From an uncultured Muribaculum sp. (GTDB lineage: Bacteria > Bacteroidota > Bacteroidia > Bacteroidales > Muribaculaceae), in contig NZ_CAJTYX010000035.1 in assembly GCF_910583865.1 (NCBI RefSeq), positions 1 through 28,686 on the forward strand: a stretch of 28,686 bases of DNA. The letters run 5' to 3'. Positions 1 to 6,623 of this stretch are shown piece after piece (within the stretch, counting starts at the first letter, position 1; each line of letters begins with the position of its first letter). The notes under the pieces are model-generated. The model saw only the letters and a list, made by a program, of their open reading frames with translations, was not told the origin of the DNA and made no database searches. A program made the translations under genes and the position numbers.

Positions 1-2
1 TC

Positions 3-55
3 TGCCTTTCAAGATGTTGGACTCTCTGATTTATGGTTTAGCGGACAGTAATAAA
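3..55 (+). repeat. Left copy of 53-bp terminal inverted repeat
   Basis: These 53 bases reappear, reverse-complemented and without mismatch, as the last 53 bases of the window. The two copies are inverted relative to each other. Position at both extreme ends suggests a multicopy element, most likely the end of an insertion sequence, at which the assembly broke. No transposase is visible, so the family cannot be named, and the true element may extend beyond the window. Confidence 0.85.
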
Positions 56-88
56 CTGAAAACAAATCAATTCACATACAAAATCCTC

Positions 89-700
89 ATGTCAAAGACA
101 ATCAAATCAGCAGCCGCGATTCTCGCCTGCGCATCAATGGCTATCTCCGGATGTTCCGACAAGGCACGATTCACGGATTCATGGACAAGTATCTCCCCTG
201 TCAACCTATCCGCAAGCGTTTCCGACGCCACAAGAGCGACCGCCGGGATATCAATCGACTTCCTGGAGAACGAGAATAAGGACGGAGGACCCGTGACCAT
301 CGCCGCCGATATCGACGTGATAAAGACCGTCAATACCGACTCCACTGCCTACGAGCTGGCCATACCGGCCTCAGCCTCCGTAAACGGGACCTGGACCTAC
401 GACATCGACGACAGCGATGACCTGCTGCTCAACCTCGACCTGCCATCAATGAAAGTGACAGTCGCCCCCGACGCCATCACCATAACAGGCAACCTTCCCT
501 CCGGAGCTGACGACAAGTCTGTAAAGGCAGAAGCGGCATCCGTATGTGAGCGACAGCTCACGCATGCCCTTTTCCCCTACTTCTCACGCTTCGCCGTAAT
601 CGACGACATAAAAGTAGACGACAAGGGCACGAAGATGAGCTTCGAGCTTAAAGCCCCCAAAGAAAAGCTCACATTCATCAACACTGACGAAAAGCACTAA
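89..700 (+). CDS. Hypothetical lipoprotein, 203 aa
   Basis: I do not recognise the family. The N terminus is a lipoprotein signal peptide: Lys residues at 3 and 6, a hydrophobic stretch, then the lipobox AISGC with Cys at residue 22, so the mature protein should be anchored in the outer or inner membrane. The rest is soluble, acidic and rich in alternating hydrophobic/polar segments, suggesting mainly beta structure; two Cys-free hydrophobic segments do not look like membrane helices. The ATG at 89 is preferred over an in-frame ATG at 14 because only the former places a signal peptide at the N terminus and the latter lies inside the terminal repeat. Only 33 bases separate the repeat from this start, so its promoter may lie in the flanking element. 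It converges on rlmN across a perfect palindrome. Confidence 0.8.
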   Translation: MSKTIKSAAAILACASMAISGCSDKARFTDSWTSISPVNLSASVSDATRATAGISIDFLENENKDGGPVTIAADIDVIKTVNTDSTAYELAIPASASVNGTWTYDIDDSDDLLLNLDLPSMKVTVAPDAITITGNLPSGADDKSVKAEAASVCERQLTHALFPYFSRFAVIDDIKVDDKGTKMSFELKAPKEKLTFINTDEKH

Positions 701-724
701 TCCAAGAGGTCACCTAAAAGCGGT

Positions 725-784
725 TACCAGACAAACACGTTCGGCGCGTAGGAATTCCTACGCGCCGAACGTGTTTGTCTGGTA
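725..784. repeat. Perfect 60-bp palindrome between convergent genes
   Basis: Bases 725-754 are the exact reverse complement of 755-784, with no spacer; the centre is an EcoRI-like GAATTC within GTAGGAATTCCTAC. It lies between the stop of the lipoprotein gene (700) and the stop of rlmN (796). Transcripts from either side would form a very long hairpin, so a bidirectional terminator role is plausible, but there is no flanking T-run. Confidence 0.9.
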
Positions 785-795
785 GAACGGAGAGG

Positions 796-1836
796 TCACG
801 CCCCCTTGCCGGCGAGCATACCGCAGGCGGCGGCGATGTCCTCGCCGCGCGAGGTGCGTATGGTGGCCGTGATGCCGAGCTGGTTGAGGCGGTCGCGGAA
901 TGCAGTCATGGTGTCGGTGTCCGACGTGCGCAGGTCGCAGTCGGGTATTGCATGGAAGCGGATGAGGTTGACGCGCACATCCAGTCCGTGAAGCATCCGG
1001 GCCAGAGCCTGCGCATGGCGCAGATTGTCGTTGAGGCCTCCCCACATTATATACTCCACCGACAGGCGCCTCTGATGGGCGAAGTCGTAGCCGCGCAGCA
1101 GGGCGAGCACATCCTTCAGCGGGTAGGCGCGCTCCACCGGCATCAACGACGCGCGCTCGTCGCTGAACGGGGAATGCACGCTGATGGCCACGTGTACCTT
1201 GGTGGCGTCGAGCAGCGTGCGCAGGTTGTCGAGCTTGCCGATGGAGCTTACCGTGATGCGCTTCGGACTCCATGCCAGCCCCCATGGGGCGGTCAGTATC
1301 TCTATGGCGGCGAGCACGGCGGGAAGGTTGTCCGTAGGCTCTCCCATACCCATGAACACGATATTGGTCAGGCTCTCCGACTCGGGGATCGACAACACCT
1401 GGTTGATGATCTGGCCGGCGGTGAGATTGCCGTGGAATCCCTGCCGCCCCGTCATGCAGAACCGGCATTCCATACGGCAGCCGGCCTGGGAACTTACGCA
1501 CAGCGTGGCCCTGTCACGGTCGGGGATATACACGGCCTCTATGTCCCGCCCTCCCGCGCCGTCAAACAGATATTTCACCGTGCCGTCGACACTGCGCGCC
1601 TCGGCCTTGGGCGCAGTGCGTCCGATCGTGTAGCGCTCGGCGAGGCGCGCACGGGCGGTTTTCGACAGATTGGTCATGGCGTCGATGCTGTCGGCGCGCT
1701 TCTCGTAGAGCCACTGTGCCATCTGCTTGGCGGCAAACGCGGGCATACCGCACTCGGCGGCCACGGCGCGCAGCCCGTCGAGGGTCATCCCTATCAGAGG
1801 GACAAGAGTGGATTGTTGGGATTGTGTCGCTTCCAT
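796..1836 (-). CDS. rlmN: 23S rRNA (adenine-C2)-methyltransferase RlmN
   Basis: Radical-SAM methylase that methylates C2 of A2503 in 23S rRNA and, in characterised members, A37 of some tRNAs. The 346-residue protein has the CxxxCxxC cluster motif CRMECRFC (Cys120, Cys124, Cys127), the SAM-binding MGMGEP at 162-167, the DIEAVYIP segment with the expected general-base Glu100, and the C-terminal GEDIAAACG whose Cys338 matches the methyl-carrying Cys. Length is normal for the family. I chose the ATG at 1836; a longer in-frame version starting at 1920 adds an unconserved Cys/Gly-rich extension. A TAAATTTG -7 element (1842-1849) lies so close upstream that the mRNA may be nearly leaderless, or the element is not used. 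Confidence 0.95.
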   Translation of the reverse strand: MEATQSQQSTLVPLIGMTLDGLRAVAAECGMPAFAAKQMAQWLYEKRADSIDAMTNLSKTARARLAERYTIGRTAPKAEARSVDGTVKYLFDGAGGRDIEAVYIPDRDRATLCVSSQAGCRMECRFCMTGRQGFHGNLTAGQIINQVLSIPESESLTNIVFMGMGEPTDNLPAVLAAIEILTAPWGLAWSPKRITVSSIGKLDNLRTLLDATKVHVAISVHSPFSDERASLMPVERAYPLKDVLALLRGYDFAHQRRLSVEYIMWGGLNDNLRHAQALARMLHGLDVRVNLIRFHAIPDCDLRTSDTDTMTAFRDRLNQLGITATIRTSRGEDIAAACGMLAGKGA

Positions 1837-2040
1837 GAGTGCAAATTTAGCATATCTGCCCGACATAGGCGCGCACCCCCCGCAGGATACCCGCAGAAAA
1901 AGCGCTGCCACCCCCATCACGAGGCGGCAGCGCGCATGTTCAACAACATTGTGTGTTCTCCGTACAAATAAGAATAAATTTTATGTTTTAATTCGTTTGA
2001 TGTGGCAATATGATCTCCTTTTGGTTCGCTAAAGGTAGAT

Positions 2041-2078
2041 AAAAAAACGGGAGGTTAAAAATACCCCCCCCCGTTTTA
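2041..2078 (-). terminator. Intrinsic terminator of the antiporter gene
   Basis: On the minus strand an AAAACGGG arm (2077-2070) pairs with CCCGTTTT (2051-2044), the stem can extend through a G-tract opposite a CCTCC segment, and seven T follow. It lies about 145 bases downstream of the antiporter stop, in the right orientation. Confidence 0.65.
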
Positions 2079-2156
2079 ATATTTATTAACTATTTTTAGT
2101 TTATTCATCGGCCTCGGGCTACTGAAGCCACAGATGCACGGTGTCTACATCGCCAC

Positions 2157-2189
2157 GTAGGGCTGTACCCAAGGTGCAGCCGCCCCCGG
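2157..2189. repeat. Palindromic GTAGGG element, copy A
   Basis: Starts GTAGGGCTGTACC and folds into a 9-bp hairpin (2161-2169 with 2173-2181, loop CAA, one G-U type pair). The layout matches the copy at 6344-6368 position by position with compensating changes (GGCTG/CAGCC here, GGATG/CATCC there). Confidence 0.55.
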
Positions 2190-2221
2190 ATGCGCCTCGG
2201 ACAAGCCACCGGACAATCATC

Positions 2222-4396
2222 CTACAGGTCGATCTTCTTAACACGGTTGCGCTGCGTGAAACGCTTGCGCAGGATGATCATGCGCCTGTAGAACGAGGCG
2301 ATGCGCACCCACAGCGACGAAGGAGTGGCCGTGAAGTCGGAAGCGAGCGGGTCGATGGCCGAAGGCACGTTCTCCCGTGCGCCAAACTGCTCGGGATAGA
2401 TGACCACGAGATTGTTGCGCGAGAAATATTTCTGGAGGAACATCGGCAGCTCGTCCATCGACGAGCTGAACGACACCGACGAGCGCCGGGCGTTGACCAC
2501 CACGAAAAGGTCGTCGTCGAGGATATGGTTGGCAAGGAGCACGAAGTCGTCCCACCCTTCCACGTCGCGATACTCCGAACGGATCTCGAAGCGGTCGCGC
2601 ATAAGCACACCGCGCACACACCGGCGCGTGTCAGCGTTGCAGCAGAAGATTATGCGGCATCCAATCTGGCGCGTGAGCCGTCCGAGCGAATTGACCCAAC
2701 GTGCGAAGCCGGTCTCATACTCCGCCTTCGGGGGCACCACCACCACTATGCGCGTCACGGCGTTGACAGGTATGAAGCAGCGGGCGATGAGCACCATCTT
2801 GCTTGTCGACTTGATGAGCTGCTCGATCTTGGAGCCGAAAAACGAGTCGATCACGGTGGCCTTGCGGTGCATGCCGATGATCACCTCCGAGACATCGCGC
2901 TCCTTAATGGTGTTGACCAGGCCTGCGGTGACGTTGAGGTCGAAGCGCTCTATCGGCTCGATACGGAGGTCCATCGCCGCCGCAGCCTGCTGCGCCTGCT
3001 CCAGGCATGTGCGGCCTATGGCGCGGTGGCCAGGGGTGTCGTCGGTGATGATGTTGAGGGCATATAGGCGCGACTCACGCGAGGGGTTGTACATGAGCAC
3101 GGCGAAGTCCACGAGCGACGAGGCCGTCACGGGATTGCTCACGGAGATAAGCATGTTGGACGGCCCGCGGCGCGTGGCGGCATCAGGAGCGCCGGTGTCG
3201 TCGCTGAGCATCGCCACACGCATGCGCGTGGCGGCGCGCTCGGTGATGATGGAGGAGATGGCGCAGGTGACGAGGATCATCACGATGGTGCCGTTGAGCA
3301 CGTCCTCGTTGAAGATGCCCATGCGAAAGCCGATCATCACGGCGGCGAGCGTGGCTGCGGCCTGGGCGTTGCTCAGGCCGAATATCATGCTCCGGTCGAG
3401 GCTCGACATGCGGTAGGTGAGCTGCGTGAGCCATGCTGCGAGCCATTTGCACAGGGTGGCCACGACCGACATGACGGCGGCCACGTAGAGCGTCTGCCAC
3501 GATGACACCACCACGTTGACGTTGATGAGCATGCCCACGCCGATCAGGAAGTAGGGTATGAAGATGGCGTTGCCGACAAACTCGATGCGGTTCATCAGCG
3601 GCGACATGTTGGGTATGTAGCGGTTGAGCACGAGGCCGGCATAGAACGCGCCGAGCACGCTCTCAAGCCCGATGGCCTTGGCGGAATAACTGGCGAGGAA
3701 CACCATCGCCAGCACATAGATAAACTGCGTTACAGGCTCGGAATAGCGCTTGAAGAACCACCGGGTGAGCCTCGGGAAGAGGTAGACTATCACGAGGCAG
3801 TAGGCCACGAGCCTGCCCAGGAGCGCCAACAGCCCCAGGGCGCTGAACTCGCCGTCCTCCCATATGCCCACGATGGCGGCGAGCACTATGAGAGCGCCGA
3901 GCACAGTGACAATCGTGCCGGCTATGGTGATGATCACCGCAGGCGACTTGTTAAGCCCCAGACGGCTCACTATGGGATAGGCTATGAGCGTGTGGGAGGC
4001 ATACATCGACGCGAGCAATATGGCCGTGAGCCAGCTGTAGCCGAGCATCCACACCGACGTGAGGGTGCCGAGCACCATCGGCACGATGAATGTGTACAGT
4101 CCGAAAGTCAGACCCTTCGACATGTTCTTCTTAAGATGGTACATGTCGATCTCGATGCCCGCGAGGAACATCAGGTAGAGTATGCCCACCTGCCCGAATA
4201 TCTCGAAACTGGCGTCGCGGCTCAGAAGGCCTATCCCGTAGGGACCGATGGCCACCCCCGCCACGATCATGCCGATGATGTGGGGTATTTTGAGCCGGTT
4301 GAGCAGGATGGGCGCAAGCAGGATGATGACCAGCACGATGAAGAATATCATCACGGGGTCGGTCACCAGTGGAGTTATAGTGGCTATCATGCTCAT
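2222..4396 (-). CDS. CPA2/Kef-type cation:proton antiporter with USP-like tail
   Basis: A 724-residue inner-membrane protein. Residues about 10-390 carry some 12 hydrophobic segments with CPA2 hallmarks (GVAIGPYG at 47-54, LYLMFLAGIEIDM at 73-85, ASHTLIAYPIVSRLGL at 133-148). Residues about 410-724 are hydrophilic and resemble one or two universal-stress-protein-like folds, an arrangement known in Bacteroidetes and cyanobacterial antiporters. It should exchange Na+ or K+ for protons. In homologues as I remember them the helix after ASHTLIAYP reads roughly GTIxTDxxALLVLA; here it reads GTIVTVLGALIVLA, so the acidic residue expected near 165 is Val. The start at 4396 (or the ATG at 4390) is preferred because the upstream ATG at 4438 overlaps a -7 promoter element. 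Confidence 0.88.
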   Translation of the reverse strand: MSMIATITPLVTDPVMIFFIVLVIILLAPILLNRLKIPHIIGMIVAGVAIGPYGIGLLSRDASFEIFGQVGILYLMFLAGIEIDMYHLKKNMSKGLTFGLYTFIVPMVLGTLTSVWMLGYSWLTAILLASMYASHTLIAYPIVSRLGLNKSPAVIITIAGTIVTVLGALIVLAAIVGIWEDGEFSALGLLALLGRLVAYCLVIVYLFPRLTRWFFKRYSEPVTQFIYVLAMVFLASYSAKAIGLESVLGAFYAGLVLNRYIPNMSPLMNRIEFVGNAIFIPYFLIGVGMLINVNVVVSSWQTLYVAAVMSVVATLCKWLAAWLTQLTYRMSSLDRSMIFGLSNAQAAATLAAVMIGFRMGIFNEDVLNGTIVMILVTCAISSIITERAATRMRVAMLSDDTGAPDAATRRGPSNMLISVSNPVTASSLVDFAVLMYNPSRESRLYALNIITDDTPGHRAIGRTCLEQAQQAAAAMDLRIEPIERFDLNVTAGLVNTIKERDVSEVIIGMHRKATVIDSFFGSKIEQLIKSTSKMVLIARCFIPVNAVTRIVVVVPPKAEYETGFARWVNSLGRLTRQIGCRIIFCCNADTRRCVRGVLMRDRFEIRSEYRDVEGWDDFVLLANHILDDDLFVVVNARRSSVSFSSSMDELPMFLQKYFSRNNLVVIYPEQFGARENVPSAIDPLASDFTATPSSLWVRIASFYRRMIILRKRFTQRNRVKKIDL

Positions 4397-4435
4397 GGTC
4401 GGAATGGAAACATTGTTATAGATGGTTATATAACG

Positions 4436-4466
4436 CAAATTTACGAAAAAAGGATGTATCTACACA
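4436..4466 (-). promoter_or_regulatory. Likely promoter of the antiporter gene
   Basis: The minus strand has TAAATTTG (4443-4436), an exact TAnnTTTG -7 element, and TGTG 19 bases upstream at the -33 position (3 of 4 to TTTG). Transcription would start near 4429, giving a leader of about 35 bases to the ATG at 4396. Confidence 0.55.
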
Positions 4467-4500
4467 GATGATGAATGGCGTCACAGTCCAGTCCGGGCAC

Positions 4501-4540
4501 AAAAAAACGGCGGTATGCCGAATTTTTCGACACACCGCCG
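4501..4540 (-). terminator. Intrinsic terminator of rpsO
   Basis: On the minus strand CGGCGGT pairs with ACCGCCG around a loop containing GTGTCGAAAAATTCGGC, followed by seven T. The segment 4491-4540 is nearly identical to the reverse complement of 28421-28466, differing by one substitution and two 2-base indels, so this is a repeated terminator cassette. Confidence 0.88.
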
Positions 4541-4567
4541 CGATGGCTTTGTCGGGAAGAGGCCGGC

Positions 4568-4843
4568 TTACTTGCGGATGCCAAGCTCCTTCTGCGCGAT
4601 GATGGCGCGGTAGCGGGTGATGTCCTTCTTGATCAGGTAGTCAAGGAGACGACGACGCTTACCTACGAGGGCCTTCAGGGCGCGTGCTGTAGTATAATCT
4701 TTGTGATTTGACTTGAGGTGTTCAGTCAAATGAGCTATACGGACTGAGAATAATGCTATCTGTGCTTCAGGTGAGCCAGTATCAGTCTTGCCCTTACCGT
4801 ATTTCTCAAAGATGTTAACTTTTTCTTCAGAATTTAAGTGCAT
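4568..4843 (-). CDS. rpsO: 30S ribosomal protein S15
   Basis: S15 binds the central domain of 16S rRNA early in small-subunit assembly. The 91-residue product is the normal family length and has the conserved run TGSPEAQIALFSVRIAHLTEHL (quoted up to the family core at about 22-43), the HKDY motif near 47-50, and the RRRLLDYL segment at about 63-70 followed by the basic C terminus. It stands alone between a -7 promoter element and its own terminator. Many bacteria regulate rpsO through a structured leader that binds S15; here a hairpin sits at the predicted 5' end of the mRNA (see the separate entry). Confidence 0.97.
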   Translation of the reverse strand: MHLNSEEKVNIFEKYGKGKTDTGSPEAQIALFSVRIAHLTEHLKSNHKDYTTARALKALVGKRRRLLDYLIKKDITRYRAIIAQKELGIRK

Positions 4844-4887
4844 TCTTTCGAGAGTTAAGTATGTGAATAAATTGATTATGAATAATT

Positions 4888-4913
4888 TGCGCCGAAATCG
4901 GATTTCGGGCGCA
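4888..4913 (-). promoter_or_regulatory. Hairpin at predicted 5' end of rpsO mRNA
   Basis: An inverted repeat with arms GCGCCGAAATC and GATTTCGGGCGC (one extra base on one side) directly follows the -7 element. If transcription starts near 4907, the message begins with a stable hairpin about 45 bases before the start codon. It could stabilise the mRNA or take part in S15 autoregulation; the second is only a suggestion. Confidence 0.45.
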
Positions 4914-4944
4914 CAAAGTTAGCGAAATTTTTCCGGCCGGCGAA
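4914..4944 (-). promoter_or_regulatory. Promoter of rpsO
   Basis: Minus strand TAACTTTG (4921-4914) is an exact TAnnTTTG element; TTCG (3 of 4 to TTTG) lies 19 bases upstream at 4944-4941. It lies just inside or after the rpoZ stop codon region (4948), so rpsO appears to have its own promoter. Confidence 0.65.
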
Positions 4945-4947
4945 ATT

Positions 4948-5280
4948 TCAGTCGAGATTTTTGTCGGTGGCGGGGTTGCGCCAGAAAATCTTGTCCTCAA
5001 GATATTCCTGCGTGGCGATTAGCGTGGGCTTGGGGAGCTTCTCGTAGTAGCGCGAGATCTCGATCTGCTCGCGGTTCTCTGAAACCTCCTCCAGGTTGTC
5101 GTTGAGCGACGCGAACTCCTGGAGCTTCTTCTCGAGGTCGTGCTTCATCTCGCCGGCGATCTGGTTGGAGCGCTTGGCGATGATGCACACTGTTTCGTAG
5201 ATGTTGCCGGTAGGCTCGGCCATCTTCACAAGGTCGCGGGTGGTGGTGTTGAGAGGAGCGTTTGTTTTCTTGTAGTCCAT
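4948..5280 (-). CDS. rpoZ: DNA-directed RNA polymerase omega subunit (Bacteroidetes type)
   Basis: A 110-residue protein of the RpoZ/Rpb6-like family as found in Bacteroidetes; omega helps fold and assemble the beta' subunit. Recognition rests on MDYKKTNAP at the start, EPTGNIYETV at 22-31, the segment AKRSNQIAGEMK that holds the omega core helix, and the highly conserved tail REQIEISRYYEKLPKPTL (about 69-86). The protein is mostly helical and charged. It follows bamD by 49 bases on the same strand, with no terminator between, and this bamD-rpoZ order is common in Bacteroidales. Confidence 0.92.
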   Translation of the reverse strand: MDYKKTNAPLNTTTRDLVKMAEPTGNIYETVCIIAKRSNQIAGEMKHDLEKKLQEFASLNDNLEEVSENREQIEISRYYEKLPKPTLIATQEYLEDKIFWRNPATDKNLD

Positions 5281-5329
5281 TATGATGAATTAAGAAATTA
5301 TTCTTTTGGCAATAAGGAGATTATCAAGG

Positions 5330-6139
5330 CTATTCGTTCACATACTTGCGGGCGATCTTGAGGATGTTGTCGGCCTCGCGCCGGTAGTGGCTGTCGGGCC
5401 AGTTGTTGGTGAAGGAGTAATACTCGTCGACCACGTCGCGGAAGCGGTCGGCCTTCTTCTCCTCGACGCTCTGGTCGGCCTCCTGGTAGCGCGATTTCAG
5501 GATGAGCATTTCAAGATCTTCCTTGTATTTCGAATAGGGATAGTTCTTTATGGCGTTGCGGGCCACGATGATGGCCGACTCGTAGTTGTTGCCCATGTAT
5601 GTGCCGAGGTTGTAGTAGAGCTGGGCGTTCTGCAGCTCCTTTAGGGTGAGCTTGTCCTGAAGCTCGAATATGGCCTGCTGCGCCACGGGCACCTTGTCGC
5701 TCTTGGGAAAATAGTCGAGGAATGCCTGTAGCTCCTCGATGGCTTTGATGGTCCCCGACTGGTCGAGCTGGGGCTCCGGCGAGTCGAGATAGTAGCCGTA
5801 GCCGGAATAAAAACGGGCCATCTCGGCGTATTTCCCTTTGGGATAGCGCGAATAGTAGGTCTTGAAGTACGCGCCGGAGGTCTCGTAGTCCTTGTTCTCG
5901 TAGTGGGAGAGGGCGAGGAGGTAGAGCGACTCCTCGGCCTTGGCGGTCCCCTTGAAGGAGGTCACTATGTCGGTCAGCACCGTGGCGGCCTGGGTGTATT
6001 TCTTCTGCTCGAAGGCACGGCGGGCGAAGTCGAGGCGGGCGTCGGCATCGGCCGATTTCAGCATGCGCTGGTATTCGCCGCATGAGGTGGCCATCACGGC
6101 GATCAGCGCCGAGACGAGTATGGTGAGTAGTCTTGACAT
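5330..6139 (-). CDS. bamD: Outer membrane assembly lipoprotein BamD
   Basis: BamD is the essential periplasmic lipoprotein partner of BamA in folding of outer-membrane beta-barrels. The 269-residue product has a signal peptide ending in the lipobox ATSC (Cys20), followed by tetratricopeptide-like helices: the repeats begin near 35 (LDFARRAFEQKKYTQAATVL), and further pairs can be followed to the C terminus, including YLLALSHYENKDYETSGAYF and PYSKYKEDLEMLILKSRY. Length fits the family. The ATG at 6139 is chosen because it begins directly before the signal peptide; an ATG at 6163 would add eight residues and lies inside the -7 element. Transcribed with rpoZ. Confidence 0.93.
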   Translation of the reverse strand: MSRLLTILVSALIAVMATSCGEYQRMLKSADADARLDFARRAFEQKKYTQAATVLTDIVTSFKGTAKAEESLYLLALSHYENKDYETSGAYFKTYYSRYPKGKYAEMARFYSGYGYYLDSPEPQLDQSGTIKAIEELQAFLDYFPKSDKVPVAQQAIFELQDKLTLKELQNAQLYYNLGTYMGNNYESAIIVARNAIKNYPYSKYKEDLEMLILKSRYQEADQSVEEKKADRFRDVVDEYYSFTNNWPDSHYRREADNILKIARKYVNE

Positions 6140-6160
6140 AAGTTGCATTGATTCAAGCTG

Positions 6161-6168
6161 CAAAGTTA
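6161..6168 (-). promoter_or_regulatory. -7 element upstream of bamD
   Basis: TAACTTTG on the minus strand, an exact TAnnTTTG match 22 bases before the chosen start codon. No TTTG-like -33 element was found at the usual 19-base distance. Confidence 0.45.
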
Positions 6169-6343
6169 GTGAATCTTTGCCGGATTACCCACCCCCGCCC
6201 CTCAGCCGTTAATATTTTTTAACTACACATCCCCTCCATCCCCCCAAATAGCCGTCCTCCCCGCCCGGCGCCCACCCCCTCATGTCTCCGACATGCAACG
6301 GCAGCCCGGCGCCCCGATGCAGCCAATACGAATTCGTCAACCC

Positions 6344-6428
6344 GTAGGGATGTACCCCCGGTGCATCCGCCCCCCAATCCCCCCGGCTATCAATTGCTTT
6401 GAGGATGCCCCGGGGGTACATCCCTCCG
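6344..6428. repeat. Inverted pair of GTAGGGATG elements, copies B and C
   Basis: Arm 6346-6368 and the reverse complement of 6403-6425 agree at 22 of 23 positions (AGGGATGTACCCCCGG shared). Each copy can also fold on itself through GGATG/CATCC. Same family as 2157-2189 and 27282-27321. Confidence 0.75.
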
Positions 6429-6623
6429 GTTTCACGGCAACCCGCCACCGGGGAATTCAAAAAATTAGCTGTTATTAATTCAATTCCATGTATTTTTTCA
6501 ATTCCATTTTATCTTATTGGAAGAGGCGCGGACGGAAGCCCTGCAAACAGGGATATGCGTGACGGGGCATTCTGCCGCAGCCTCCTTTCATTGTCATTAA
6601 ATGTGTGAGTCAAGGGAGCGGAA

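Larger units (their letters stand above)
1837..2221. other. Gene-free spacer between rlmN and antiporter gene
   Basis: No convincing gene. It holds, reading leftward from the antiporter stop, a palindromic GTAGGG element (2157-2189), an intrinsic terminator (2041-2078), and an AT-rich segment upstream of rlmN that ends in a possible -7 element at 1842-1849. Confidence 0.7.
6140..6623. other. Gene-free region with palindromic elements
   Basis: No credible gene. An 83-codon open frame on the minus strand is produced by the repeat itself. The region holds the bamD -7 element, a C-rich stretch, the inverted pair of GTAGGG elements (6344-6428), a direct repeat of CAATTCCAT at 6481-6489 and 6499-6507, and a small hairpin CCCTG/CAGGG at 6539-6552. 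Confidence 0.6.

Noticed and set aside
14..88. In-frame N-terminal extension of the first lipoprotein gene
   Set aside because: It lies mostly inside the terminal repeat and would place 25 unrelated residues before a clear signal peptide.
775..1971. 398-codon open frame on the plus strand
   Set aside because: Antisense shadow of rlmN in GC-rich DNA; the translation has no family features while the minus strand encodes intact RlmN.
6209..6460. 83-codon open frame on the minus strand
   Set aside because: Its sequence is generated by the GTAGGG palindromic elements and C-rich DNA; no promoter or family match.
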